Part shown: piece after piece, positions 8,217 through 17,077 of the stretch
Layout of the letters: each line of letters begins with the position of its first letter
Position numbering within the stretch: the stretch's first letter is position 1
NCBI RefSeq assembly: GCF_010820555.1
Contig: NZ_JAAIKD010000003.1
Location: 124,001 to 188,000, forward strand
DNA from: Psychroflexus aurantiacus
GTDB lineage: Bacteria; Bacteroidota; Bacteroidia; Flavobacteriales; Flavobacteriaceae
DNA: 64,000 bases
Direction of reading: 5' to 3'
Position numbers and translations under genes: made by a program
The notes under the pieces: model-generated
Database searches by the model: none
What the model saw: only the letters and a program-made list of their open reading frames with translations
Told to the model about the DNA's origin: nothing

Positions 8217-9152
8217 ATGCTGACTATAATGAACTTAAGGAAAGAGATTAAACAACTTAAAGAAGAAAAAAATGCAGTGATCTTAGCGCATTATTACCAG
8301 GATCCGTCTATTCAAGATATCGCAGACCACGTTGGCAATAGTCTCGAACTCGCTAAAAAAGCCCAAGAAACATCTGCAAAACTAATCGTTTTTGCAGGTG
8401 TTCATTTCATGGCTGAAACCGCTAAAATTTTAAATCCATCTAAAAAAGTTTTAGTACCCGATCTGGAGGCCGGCTGCTCTTTGGCAGATGATTGTAAAGC
8501 AACAGATTTTAAAAAATTTATCGATAACTATCCTGAACACCTTATCCTCGCTAGCATCAATTGTAATGCAGAAATTAAAGCCATGAGCGATTTAGTGTGT
8601 ACATCTTCCAATGCTTTGGAGGTCGTTAACAGCATTCCTAAGCATAAAAAAATATTATTTGCTCCAGATGAACATTTAGGAAATTACTTGATTAAAGAAA
8701 CCGGAAGAGATATAATACTCTGGGATGGGTCGTGTCTTCCACATGAGGCTTTTTATTACAATAAAATTTTAGATTTAATCATGGAATACCCTTATGTCCA
8801 AATAATTGCGCATCCCGATAGTGATGCTGAAATTTTGAAAATAGCGCATTTTGTCGGTACTACTTCAAAGCTATTGAAGTATGTAAAACAGATGGAATAT
8901 CAAGAATTTATCATCGCTGTTGAGGCTGAAATTCTTCAGGAGATGCAAAGATTAGTTCCCCATAAAAAACTAATCCCTGCCCCGATTCAGGACAATATTT
9001 CATGTGCCTGCAGGGCATGTGATTTTATGAAACTGAATACTTTACAAAAGCTTTATGACTGTTTAAAAAATGAAAAACCAGAAGTACAACTCAATCATGA
9101 AATCGCTTATAAAGCAGCCTTGCCCTTACAAGAAATGCTTAGTAACCACTAA
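8217..9152 (+). CDS. nadA: Quinolinate synthase NadA
   Basis: A 311-residue [4Fe-4S] enzyme condensing iminoaspartate with dihydroxyacetone phosphate to quinolinate for NAD synthesis. Family motifs are clear: ILAHYYQDPSIQDIADHVGNS at the N-terminus and cluster-cysteine blocks LEAGCSLADDC, DLVCTSSNA and SCACRACDFMKLNTL. The start codon directly follows the nrdJ stop with no gap, so the two are translated from one message. nadB and nadC are absent here, which is unusual because nadA usually sits with them. Placement behind nrdJ suggests a stress-induced or extra copy of an oxygen- and NO-sensitive enzyme. A second nadA elsewhere cannot be excluded. Confidence 0.92.
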   Translation: MLTIMNLRKEIKQLKEEKNAVILAHYYQDPSIQDIADHVGNSLELAKKAQETSAKLIVFAGVHFMAETAKILNPSKKVLVPDLEAGCSLADDCKATDFKKFIDNYPEHLILASINCNAEIKAMSDLVCTSSNALEVVNSIPKHKKILFAPDEHLGNYLIKETGRDIILWDGSCLPHEAFYYNKILDLIMEYPYVQIIAHPDSDAEILKIAHFVGTTSKLLKYVKQMEYQEFIIAVEAEILQEMQRLVPHKKLIPAPIQDNISCACRACDFMKLNTLQKLYDCLKNEKPEVQLNHEIAYKAALPLQEMLSNH

Positions 9153-9213
9153 AGCAATAAAAGGCTGTTTGGGGTTCGCGCTCTAAGTTTTTTTTTAAAA
9201 CTAATATTAGCTT

Positions 9214-9606
9214 TTAGGAATCGGTCTTTCTGTGTATATACATCTGCATAAAAATAAGAGAGGCCATATTTCTCGCGTTGTTTTTGGCACGATCGGCGAG
9301 ATCGCCTTCAAAATAATCGTCTACAGTCTCAAACCAAAGATTTAACCAGACCCCAAAATGTTTTTGTCCGATGCTTTCCTTAAAATCCTGGTCAACACGT
9401 TGATGGATACGTTTCGGATTGCCTTTATAGTTGCGTTTAAAAAATAAATTGGTTTCCCAGAAATCGGTTAATTTCTCAAGATGCGCATCCCAGTCTTCAA
9501 TGCTTTCATTAAAAAAATAGCCAACCTCCTCGTTTTTACGAACTTTTGTATAGAACTGATGCACTAATTTAGAAACATCATCCCTTGTTTTCAAATCTGT
9601 TTTCAT
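9214..9606 (-). CDS. Group III truncated haemoglobin
   Basis: A 130-residue globin of the trHb3 type. The region FYTKVRKNEEVGYFFNES leads into helix segments, and the proximal histidine is probably H83 in IGQKHFGVWLNLWF. Such globins bind O2 or NO at haem and are linked to NO detoxification. Its ATG overlaps the stop of the upstream small membrane protein gene (ATGA), so the two are translationally coupled. The operon is preceded by a TGAT-N4-ATCA site, the same kind as before ric. Confidence 0.92.
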   Translation of the reverse strand: MKTDLKTRDDVSKLVHQFYTKVRKNEEVGYFFNESIEDWDAHLEKLTDFWETNLFFKRNYKGNPKRIHQRVDQDFKESIGQKHFGVWLNLWFETVDDYFEGDLADRAKNNARNMASLIFMQMYIHRKTDS

Positions 9607-9890
9607 CTGAAAAAAATATAATAGGCAATGCTAAGCACACTTGACAATACACTGAAGACCTGAAGAAAAAAGACTATTTTAGATTTTAAACCAACCAAAA
9701 CGGAAGCATTATAAATCATAGCGGCGATAACAATCCAGCTTAAGTGGATGACATGGTATATGGAATTCCCATCTGCCAAAATCATCATAGCAGCTATAGA
9801 CCCCAGACAACTGGAAACAATGATGCCCAAAATGGAATTGGCCATATAAAACCTCTCAAAATCTTTAGATAATCGTTCAGTACTGTTCAT
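9603..9890 (-). CDS. Small membrane protein coupled to the globin gene
   Basis: A hydrophobic protein of about 95 residues with three predicted membrane helices and no recognised family. I place the start at 9890 (MNSTERLSKDFERF). An earlier in-frame ATG at 9920 would lie only 14 bases from the regulatory site, inside the expected promoter. The stop overlaps the globin start by 4 bases. It has no Cys and only one obvious His (YHVIHLSW region), so nothing marks it as a haem protein. A partner role for the globin is inferred from coupling only. Confidence 0.65.
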   Translation of the reverse strand: MNSTERLSKDFERFYMANSILGIIVSSCLGSIAAMMILADGNSIYHVIHLSWIVIAAMIYNASVLVGLKSKIVFFLQVFSVLSSVLSIAYYIFFR

Positions 9891-9933
9891 GTTACTTTTT
9901 TTTACAAAGTACAAAGTCACATGAGCACTAGTT

Positions 9934-9947
9934 ATGATTTGAATCAG
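9934..9947 (-). promoter_or_regulatory. Crp/Fnr-type operator upstream of the globin operon
   Basis: On the minus strand it reads CTGAT-TCAA-ATCAT, sharing TGAT-N4-ATCA with the site before ric. Its centre is about 33 bases from a TACTTTG box on the minus strand (about 9905-9911) and 50 bases from the ATG at 9890. The spacing resembles the ric promoter. Confidence 0.5.
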
Positions 9948-9966
9948 GTTAGCCTAATTAAGCCAT

Positions 9967-10563
9967 TTATCTGAAGATTTTACGCTTTTTGATTTGGATT
10001 TCGCCCTTTTTTTCCATGGCCTTACATGCCCGTATCACCGTCTCCACCCGCAAGCCGGTAAGGTCAGCGATTTGCTGACGCGTTAGGTCCACTTCCAGAA
10101 TGTCTGTTGAATCCAGCTCATGGATATGTTTTTTGGTATAGTCCAGTAAGCGCAGGATACGGTGTTCGGGTTCCTGAGATGAAATTTCTGAAGCCATAAT
10201 CGCTTTGTAGTAAAGCCGGGAAGCCAGGACTTCAGACACCCTGAGATGGGCTTCTGGATTTTCTTTTAATAATTCGAAAAAAACGTCTTTTGGTAAACGG
10301 TATAGTTCAACATCTGTGATAGCTTCAGCTCCGGCAGGGTAAGTCACATCTGCAAATAAGGGAGGCTCACCAAAACTTTGACCTGCATAAAAAATACCCT
10401 GGATGAACTCCTTGCCGTCCCGGTTGAAATTATTCATTTTTACCTCACCGGATTTCACCTGAAAATAATACTGCGCTTTACTCCCGTAATCAAAAATGAC
10501 ATTCCCCTTCTCTATTTCAATACGTTCGGCATCAAATTGCTCTAATAAATGCATATCAATCAT
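9967..10563 (-). CDS. Crp/Fnr family transcriptional regulator
   Basis: A 198-residue regulator with a cyclic-nucleotide-type beta-roll (about residues 10-115), a dimer helix, and a C-terminal winged helix with LTRQQIADLTGLRVETVIRAC. It lacks the N-terminal cysteine set of Fnr. The only obvious cysteine is in the DNA-binding domain, so it is unlikely to carry an Fe-S cluster and looks more like a Dnr/NnrR-type or haem- or ligand-sensing member. It sits next to the globin operon and is the natural candidate for the TGAT-N4-ATCA sites at 891-904 and 9934-9947. The effector cannot be deduced. Confidence 0.9.
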   Translation of the reverse strand: MIDMHLLEQFDAERIEIEKGNVIFDYGSKAQYYFQVKSGEVKMNNFNRDGKEFIQGIFYAGQSFGEPPLFADVTYPAGAEAITDVELYRLPKDVFFELLKENPEAHLRVSEVLASRLYYKAIMASEISSQEPEHRILRLLDYTKKHIHELDSTDILEVDLTRQQIADLTGLRVETVIRACKAMEKKGEIQIKKRKIFR

Positions 10564-10662
10564 AAGAATTGTTTTATCAATATTAAAGATGCTAATTTTT
10601 CAGGTCATTTGACTACATAGAAAAAATTAAAGCAGTACTGCAATCCTAAATGAATTTCGAAC

Positions 10663-13095
10663 TTAAAACTCAATCTCTAAAGTTGCATACCAGTTTCTGG
10701 GGGCGGAAGGAATAATTCCGGGTCCCGGATAGCCTGTTGCCCTCCTGGTAAAATAGGCTTCATCCAGAAGATTGTTAACCCCTGTTTCGAGTTTAAAATT
10801 TTTATAGCGGTAGGACATAGAAAAATCAAGCACATCATAGGCCGGAATTTCACCTATAACGCCGCTTAAGCCGGCCTCAACTGAATTGGTCGCATCTGTA
10901 AACTGATCTGATAAATAAGAATACTGTATACTTGCTCCAAAATTTTTGAACGCAAATCTGGCTCCGGTTTTCAGGTTGAAATCAGGGACGAATTCAACGT
11001 TGTTCCCCTCTATTCCCGGGCGTTGAGAATTGGTGTATTCTGAATTGATTACGGAAGTATTGACAAAATAATTCAAACTATACGATGAACCTAAGCTTAA
11101 AATCTTTTTCAGATTAAAATCAAATAAGGACTCTACGCCATAGATCATGGCATCGCCTACATTTCCACGTTCACTAATTATTCGATTATCGTCCAAAACC
11201 TTTTGTACGAATCCAATTCTGTCTCGATAAGCTAAAGCGAATGCATTGGCATCGTACGAAAGGAAATTATTAAAGTTTCCCCTTAGACCTAAATCGGCTG
11301 TAAAACCTTCTTCATCGGTGATATCGGGATCTACAGAGAAAGCAGGATTGCTGATATTGATATCGGAAAAGGTAACCGACCGGTAATTTTCTGAAATGTT
11401 GGCATACATTTCTACATCCTCAATGGGCTTATAGCTCAAACCAAGGCCTAAAAGCACAAACGAACGTTCAAAACTTCGCTGATCCGGAATGCTTCGGTCA
11501 TCGATCACGTTTCCGGCCGCATCGGTGTTGATACGCCTGAAAAACCCATCGCTTTCCGTTTTAATGTATTCAAACCTGAAACCAGGGGTTACTGAGAATT
11601 TGTCGTTTAGATAAAAAATATTTTCCCCGAACACCGCCACATTTGTATTGGGTAAATCGAATTCGGATTGGTTGGGATACCCCGGATAATCGTCATTTCT
11701 AAATCTAAAATCAGGACCAAATCCATCAGAACCGGCCCCCTGCTGTTCCTGGTTATCCGAATCGTAATATTTCGCTCCAATCAAAAAAGTGGCATCGTTC
11801 TCCAATAGTTTGTATTCACTCAACAACCGAGCTTCAAATCCAAAGTTGCTGAAATCACTCACAATCAAATCACGCTCCTGGTTAGGATCGATTTGATTGA
11901 CTCTGTTGGTTCTAAAGCCTAAAGCATTTCTTTCAGCATTAAGACCAAAAAAATTGAAGGTAAACTGGGTTTGTTTTGAAAATTCATGCGAAAGCTTAAG
12001 ATTGTATAATAACCAATCTACCTCAAACCAGTTGCGCTCCCGGTTGCTTTGGTAAGGATCTTCAGCAAACATAGCGTCGGTTAAACCACCGCCTTGCTGG
12101 GCGAGGTAATTCATGTAGGTGACTTCGCCAGTCAGTTTCGTTTTTTCGTCAAATTCATAGCCCAGATGCGAAAACAGGTTGATGGATTCGTATTCAGAGT
12201 TGGGTCTGAAACCATCACCCCGCTTATAATTCAGGTAAGTATAGTAACTCCAGTTGTCTTTGGTACCACTTAGGCTGGTGAAATTGGTGTAAAGTCCAAA
12301 ACTGCCGGCTGTATTACGCGTAACAACTTCAAGCGTCTTATACGGATTAGGTTCTTTCATAATGAAATTGACAAGCCCGCCAAACTGAGTTCCATATTGG
12401 AGTGAAGCCGCTCCCCTAATGATTTGTATCTGTTGTAAACCTTCAGATGCCGGGGTATAATAACTTTCAGGATAACCTAAAACATCAGCGCTGATATCGT
12501 ATCCATTTTGTCGCGTATTGAAATTGGCTGTCCGGTTCGGATTTAGCCCCCTGCCTCCTATATTTAGCTGCAAGCCGCCATCATCATTTTGAAAAATATT
12601 TAAGCCGGCAACCTGACTGTAAATTTGCCTGGCATTATTGGTCGCCAAATTGGCCATGGACTGGTCTACCTGAATAACTTCCGTCTTCTTCCCGGCATAA
12701 ATAGCCGTCCCCTCCACATCTTTAAGACGGTTGAGCGCAAAGACTTTCTCTTTTTGAGCGATGATTTGAACTTCGGAAAGCTCTTCAGACAGGGCTTCCA
12801 GTTCAACCTTTAGTGAAGACGTTTCAGCCGGATTGATAGTCCGTTCAAGAATCTCGTACTGAAGTCCGTAGAAAATTAAATTCAATTCGGGTTTAGTGGT
12901 TTCAAACTCAAAATAGCCCGAGGCATTGGTTTGTGCTAAAATGCCTTTTTCCTTATCGTAAACATTGACCGACTTCAGTGGCTTTTGGCTGGTTTTTTCA
13001 TATACATAACCTTCAACGGTATAGGTCTGAGCCCGTCCTTGGACTGAACATAAAACCAAAACTATTACTATACTAAAGTCCTTTAATGTCATCAT
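10663..13095 (-). CDS. TonB-dependent outer-membrane receptor (siderophore/metal type)
   Basis: An 810-residue receptor. A signal peptide (to about residue 23, ...SVQGRAQ) is followed by a carboxypeptidase-regulatory-like domain (about 25-105) common in Bacteroidota. Next come a plug domain (about 115-250, with NIGGRGLNPNRT and IQIIRGAASLQYGTQFGGLVNF) and a 22-stranded barrel ending in aromatic-rich strands (YATLEIEF). It resembles FecA/FcuA-like iron receptors. It is the last gene of a minus-strand cluster with DUF4856 and imelysin lipoproteins and an HTTM protein. Its start overlaps the HTTM gene by 23 bases. The ligand is not readable from sequence. Confidence 0.92.
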   Translation of the reverse strand: MMTLKDFSIVIVLVLCSVQGRAQTYTVEGYVYEKTSQKPLKSVNVYDKEKGILAQTNASGYFEFETTKPELNLIFYGLQYEILERTINPAETSSLKVELEALSEELSEVQIIAQKEKVFALNRLKDVEGTAIYAGKKTEVIQVDQSMANLATNNARQIYSQVAGLNIFQNDDGGLQLNIGGRGLNPNRTANFNTRQNGYDISADVLGYPESYYTPASEGLQQIQIIRGAASLQYGTQFGGLVNFIMKEPNPYKTLEVVTRNTAGSFGLYTNFTSLSGTKDNWSYYTYLNYKRGDGFRPNSEYESINLFSHLGYEFDEKTKLTGEVTYMNYLAQQGGGLTDAMFAEDPYQSNRERNWFEVDWLLYNLKLSHEFSKQTQFTFNFFGLNAERNALGFRTNRVNQIDPNQERDLIVSDFSNFGFEARLLSEYKLLENDATFLIGAKYYDSDNQEQQGAGSDGFGPDFRFRNDDYPGYPNQSEFDLPNTNVAVFGENIFYLNDKFSVTPGFRFEYIKTESDGFFRRINTDAAGNVIDDRSIPDQRSFERSFVLLGLGLSYKPIEDVEMYANISENYRSVTFSDINISNPAFSVDPDITDEEGFTADLGLRGNFNNFLSYDANAFALAYRDRIGFVQKVLDDNRIISERGNVGDAMIYGVESLFDFNLKKILSLGSSYSLNYFVNTSVINSEYTNSQRPGIEGNNVEFVPDFNLKTGARFAFKNFGASIQYSYLSDQFTDATNSVEAGLSGVIGEIPAYDVLDFSMSYRYKNFKLETGVNNLLDEAYFTRRATGYPGPGIIPSAPRNWYATLEIEF

Positions 13096-14437
13096 TGAGT
13101 GGTAGTATCCAGCTTTTGGGCTGGAATGATTCGTATTGTTTTAATAAATCCACATCGGGATCGATAAAAGGCTGACTTTTTCTGCCATTGAGCGCTACAT
13201 AGCTTTCTACATAAATTTCGATGGGCTCATGACCCTGGGCTTTAAACTGCTCCCCCAGAAAATGGGCATATTCCAAAATAAAATCAGGTTGTGTACTCAT
13301 TTGTTTTTCCTGGAACGAAGATAGAAAATCTGTGTTATCCACATAAAAATAGGTGTTTTCTTCAGGATTCACCACCTTGAAATTGGCATATCCTCGCTTC
13401 TCCATCAGCATCACTCGCCAGGAAAACCGGTAGCCTTCCTCTCGCCAAAACAATTCGCTGGGATATAAGACGTACCGGAATGGTAAAAGCATTTGAATGA
13501 CAAAAAACACAGCCAAACCCGAAATGATTATTTTTGGGTTTGGATACTTAAAAGTTCCAGTAGCAATGGGTTTCGGTTTTATGCTGAACAGCTTTAGAAA
13601 CTTTTGAATGCTGCGAATGATTTTATGATGCACTTTAGGGTCAAAAAACACCAAACTTCCAATGATCATGATGTACGGAAACATTCCTATGGGAAAAAGG
13701 ACACGTGTAAACACATGGAAAAACACAACCAGTGCAAAGGCAAAGATTCGGGTTCTTTTATACAGGAGCAGGAACGGAATGAAGAGATCATATAACATTC
13801 CAGACCAGCTCATGGCGAAGTGAAACCACTCCTGCTGCATCAGATTTCCACCGATAAACGGCAGACCATATTTAGAGGGCAGCCATATTTTTAAGGGCAT
13901 CGCCTTAAACAGCCAGTCACTGTTAAGCTTTGCTAAACCCGCATAAAAATAAACCAGAGCCAGTAATAATTTTATAGAGTCAATCGTCCATTGGGGTATG
14001 AGCAGGTATTGCTTCTTTTTAAATAGAGTGTCGATTGAATAAAAAGCACTGGCCGGTAAAAAAATCATTAAAAAACTGACAAGACTTATAAAGTAGTAAT
14101 GGTTGAGATAAGTCGTCTTATCCATGAGTTCTATGTAGGTAAAACTCAAAAAAAACAGAATGATAGCCAGACGGTATTTCAACCCCAGCGCCACACATAA
14201 AGCAGAGAGTCCACAGAGGATAAAGATGAGATACGTCCAGTCTCCAATGGGTTTTATCCATTCAAAACCGTAATAGGAAAAATGAAATTTCGGATCGAGA
14301 TACAGCTTTTCAATCCAGCCATAACTCCAAAACCGAATAATGCTAATAAGCATCATCAAACCAAAACCAATCCTAAAAACCGCTAAAGGTGCGGCTGAAT
14401 TTTGCTGATTGAAATAGGCTTTAACGTGCTTTAACAT
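13073..14437 (-). CDS. HTTM domain membrane protein (vitamin K-dependent carboxylase-like)
   Basis: A 454-residue protein with many membrane helices in the first two thirds and a soluble C-terminal part (from about residue 330, FRYVLYPSELFWREEGYRFSWRVMLMEKRG). The HTTM pattern is seen in RIGFGLMMLISIIRF, the FFDP-type loop (GSLVFFDPKVHHK) and the FWREEGYRFSWR segment. HTTM is the membrane module of vitamin K-dependent gamma-carboxylase; bacterial members are mostly uncharacterised. It overlaps the receptor gene by 23 bases, so it probably acts with that uptake system. A real carboxylase activity is not shown. Confidence 0.85.
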   Translation of the reverse strand: MLKHVKAYFNQQNSAAPLAVFRIGFGLMMLISIIRFWSYGWIEKLYLDPKFHFSYYGFEWIKPIGDWTYLIFILCGLSALCVALGLKYRLAIILFFLSFTYIELMDKTTYLNHYYFISLVSFLMIFLPASAFYSIDTLFKKKQYLLIPQWTIDSIKLLLALVYFYAGLAKLNSDWLFKAMPLKIWLPSKYGLPFIGGNLMQQEWFHFAMSWSGMLYDLFIPFLLLYKRTRIFAFALVVFFHVFTRVLFPIGMFPYIMIIGSLVFFDPKVHHKIIRSIQKFLKLFSIKPKPIATGTFKYPNPKIIISGLAVFFVIQMLLPFRYVLYPSELFWREEGYRFSWRVMLMEKRGYANFKVVNPEENTYFYVDNTDFLSSFQEKQMSTQPDFILEYAHFLGEQFKAQGHEPIEIYVESYVALNGRKSQPFIDPDVDLLKQYESFQPKSWILPLNDDIKGL

Positions 14438-14445
14438 AGGTAAAG

Positions 14446-14479
14446 AAAGGGATTTTCAAAACTATGAAAATCCCTTTTT
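14446..14479 (-). terminator. Hairpin between imelysin and HTTM genes (terminator or attenuator)
   Basis: A 13-bp stem (AAAGGGATTTTCA with TGAAAATCCCTTT, loop of six) lies between co-directional genes of one cluster. On the minus strand it is followed by TTTCTTT. It could end part of the lipoprotein transcript and lower expression of the HTTM-receptor pair, or stabilise the 3' end of a processed message. Confidence 0.6.
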
Positions 14480-14508
14480 AAATTTAAAATTGATAAACTT
14501 AAAAATGA

Positions 14509-15624
14509 TTAGTCTCCATCTGCATCAACATAATCCACACTGATATCTAAAGCCTGAAGCATATCGACTTTCAATAACACAACTGCCAGCTGAATGCTGT
14601 CGAAGGTCTCGGTCATCGCGACATTATTGGTGTTCACCTGTTCAGCAAAACTATCGTTCAGGGTATTAATTTTGGTTCGGGCTGCAGCATACTGAGACGT
14701 GATGGATGTACTTAAATCTTCACTGCCGTTGATGGAATTCAGATAATCAGCTAAACTCCTGCCATCACTTCCACTTTGATACGCGCGGCCATTAAAGAAA
14801 TCCTGAACAGCAGTCATAGCCTCTAAAGCCAGGACCTTAGAAAAATCATAGGTATAATAAGCTTCTACGCGGTCTGGTAAAGGGTTTTGAGAAAAAACAC
14901 CTGCCGGAATTCCAAATTTATTGGCTCTGAACCCTTTTTCATAATAATAAATGAAATCATTCACGACCAAATTGATAGAACCCGTGGCTGTATTATCCGT
15001 ACTACTAACAAATGTATCCCGATAGCCATTTTTCCAGTCCTCCAAAACGGTTTGGGTTAAGCTTTGCATTCTATCGGTCAAATCGGAAAGATAGATTTTG
15101 CGTTTATCAGCTGAAGCAGAGGTAGTATAAAAATCCACCACTTCCGTTTCTGTACTTCCTACACCATAAAGCATATAATCTAGAGCCGGGAAACCTACAG
15201 CATCATTGTTGTTGACACTTGACAAATCATAATCCTGAGATTCGATATTGTTCTGGATGTCCTGAACGTTTGTAGGGTACACATTCATCTGAAAAATGTA
15301 GTTGATGTTTTCAGCCATACCCACGTTAAACATCTCTGCATACTGCCAGACTTTATAAGCATCCTGCCATGCCGTTCTTAAACTGAAAAGGTTTGTTGGC
15401 GTTGGCTCAGCTATAAAAACCTCTTTTTCAGCTGCCAGAATTTCAAGCTTGGAATTCAAATCCTCGTAAACGGGAATGATGATATTATCGGCCCAGTTGA
15501 CGAGCATCGCGGAACGATCAAAGTTATCCGTTTGATTATCAGTTCCACCAGAAGTATCATCTGAGCTACAGGAAAACATGAATATGACACCTGTAAATAA
15601 GGCTAAAAATGTTCTCTTAATCAT
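14509..15624 (-). CDS. Imelysin family (M75-like) lipoprotein
   Basis: A 371-residue exported protein with a lipobox ending at C19 (GVIFMFSCSSDD) and the duplicated four-helix fold pattern of imelysin/IrpA proteins, linked to iron uptake. The family GxHxxE motif appears here as G144-F-P146-A-L-D149 (VGFPALDYMLYG). Both key residues are changed, so this is likely a binding protein rather than a peptidase or the canonical metal-site version. It follows the DUF4856 gene by 74 bases. A TATATTTG box on the minus strand at 15641-15648 lies 17 bases before the start, so it may have its own weak promoter. Confidence 0.88.
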   Translation of the reverse strand: MIKRTFLALFTGVIFMFSCSSDDTSGGTDNQTDNFDRSAMLVNWADNIIIPVYEDLNSKLEILAAEKEVFIAEPTPTNLFSLRTAWQDAYKVWQYAEMFNVGMAENINYIFQMNVYPTNVQDIQNNIESQDYDLSSVNNNDAVGFPALDYMLYGVGSTETEVVDFYTTSASADKRKIYLSDLTDRMQSLTQTVLEDWKNGYRDTFVSSTDNTATGSINLVVNDFIYYYEKGFRANKFGIPAGVFSQNPLPDRVEAYYTYDFSKVLALEAMTAVQDFFNGRAYQSGSDGRSLADYLNSINGSEDLSTSITSQYAAARTKINTLNDSFAEQVNTNNVAMTETFDSIQLAVVLLKVDMLQALDISVDYVDADGD

Positions 15625-15698
15625 ATGCTTATTTTTTTTGCAAATATAAAAGTAAAGTGATCTTTGCTTAATTAATTTAATCTTAAACTAATTCTAAA

Positions 15699-16901
15699 TT
15701 AGCTTCCAGCCTGCTCTACAGTAAAGCTAAATCGCGCTGCTATCTGGTTAGAAAGTGCATCTAAGGTGGCTTCAGTTACATCCCAAAATCCATTGCCTTC
15801 CATCAAAGTAGATAGCATGGCATCGACTTCTGCTTTAGAAAAGTAAGGACTCACAGACCCGGGCATTCTAGTAAACTGAAGACTGTTGATAAATCCGTAA
15901 GCTTCAGATAAATCATGAAAAGCGGCCCCTTTATCGTTGGCTAAGCTGCTTTTGGCTTGCTGCAGGTAATACACCGCTCTGATACCACTGATTTTAGAAA
16001 TCTGCTCTCTGATGATTTCTGCCTGCTGATCTCTTAAATCATAATCCTCAGCAACGATAGCTGCGCGACCTAATACAAAAGCGTCATAAACCACATCTGC
16101 AATACCGGTAAAGTCAGGATCATTTTCAACTCTGCCCAAGTACTTGTTTAAGTATTGATCCTGTCCGAATTGCGGATTGTCTTTATTATCGGTACCATAA
16201 AGGTATCCAAAGGCCTCATCCCATTTGTGCTCCATTACCGTATAACTTTTACCGTCTACCGTAATTTCGTTATTGTTGTTTTCGATGTTATCGGCTTCAT
16301 CCAATACAGAAGAACTCAAATAATTATTAAGCATCTGATCGGTCATTACACCGCCTAAAAGCGTTAAAATGATAGCCTGGTCATACTCCAGTCCTTTGGC
16401 ATTCACGTACCTGATGCTTCCTCCGCCAGCTTCTTGAATCTGACCTGCCACACCAACTGTAGCGTTAGTATTCCAATTCGTAAAAATATCGTTGGCCTGG
16501 GCACTGATCCATGCGTCAACTTGGTTTCTTATGGCTAGGGCTTGAGTAGTATTGGCCGAAAAATAGTCTTTGGATGCTGCTGTTTTACTTCTTAAATTCT
16601 TACCTGATGCATTTAAATCGGCATCTGAAAAATCACTGTCCCCTTCCTGATGCGCATACATGGAAAGCAATTCTGTTTCTGTTTTAGTATTGTCTAGTAA
16701 AGAGCTTTTCAGTTCATTCGCCATCAAAATCCTGGTGGTTTGTCCATCATAACTCACGGTGCTCGTTCCATTACGCTCAAAACTGTAAGTTTCTGGAACT
16801 TCTACAACAGGATCAATGATTATATCATCATCACTACAGGACATAAATACTAAAGCTGAAGCACTTAAAAATAGACTTGTAATTACATTTGACCTTTTCA
16901 T
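15699..16901 (-). CDS. DUF4856 domain lipoprotein
   Basis: A 400-residue SPII lipoprotein (lipobox ending at C22, SASALVFMSCSDDD). The mature part starts with the DUF4856 hallmark YSFERNGTSTVSYDGQTTR and is mostly helical. Function is unknown. In Bacteroidota this family recurs beside imelysin and TonB-receptor genes, as here, so a surface or periplasmic role in iron or metal acquisition is inferred. It is first in the cluster and has the best promoter in the window (16953-16983). Confidence 0.85.
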   Translation of the reverse strand: MKRSNVITSLFLSASALVFMSCSDDDIIIDPVVEVPETYSFERNGTSTVSYDGQTTRILMANELKSSLLDNTKTETELLSMYAHQEGDSDFSDADLNASGKNLRSKTAASKDYFSANTTQALAIRNQVDAWISAQANDIFTNWNTNATVGVAGQIQEAGGGSIRYVNAKGLEYDQAIILTLLGGVMTDQMLNNYLSSSVLDEADNIENNNNEITVDGKSYTVMEHKWDEAFGYLYGTDNKDNPQFGQDQYLNKYLGRVENDPDFTGIADVVYDAFVLGRAAIVAEDYDLRDQQAEIIREQISKISGIRAVYYLQQAKSSLANDKGAAFHDLSEAYGFINSLQFTRMPGSVSPYFSKAEVDAMLSTLMEGNGFWDVTEATLDALSNQIAARFSFTVEQAGS

Positions 16902-16952
16902 TTCTTGATTTTAATTTGTTTGTTTTAATTTAGACTTGTTATAAATACAGTG

Positions 16953-16983
16953 CAAATATAGTATTCATTTTAATTTGAACAAA
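16953..16983 (-). promoter_or_regulatory. Bacteroidota-type promoter for the DUF4856-imelysin cluster
   Basis: On the minus strand a TTTG (16983-16980) is followed after exactly 19 bases by TATATTTG (16960-16953), a full match to the TTTG-N19-TAnnTTTG consensus. The ATG at 16901 lies about 45 bases beyond the expected start. No clear Fur-type palindrome was recognised beside it. Confidence 0.75.
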
Positions 16984-17077
16984 GTTTATTTATATTAAGT
17001 TTAAATAAGGATAGTTAAAATTTAAGGTGAAATCCGAAGCTTTAGAATTCCCAGCCAGTTGGATATCCATTTAAAAA

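Noticed and set aside
9887-9920. Longer start of the small membrane protein before the globin gene
   Set aside because: The ATG at 9920 would lie within the predicted promoter; 9890 fits the regulatory site and the family-like start better.
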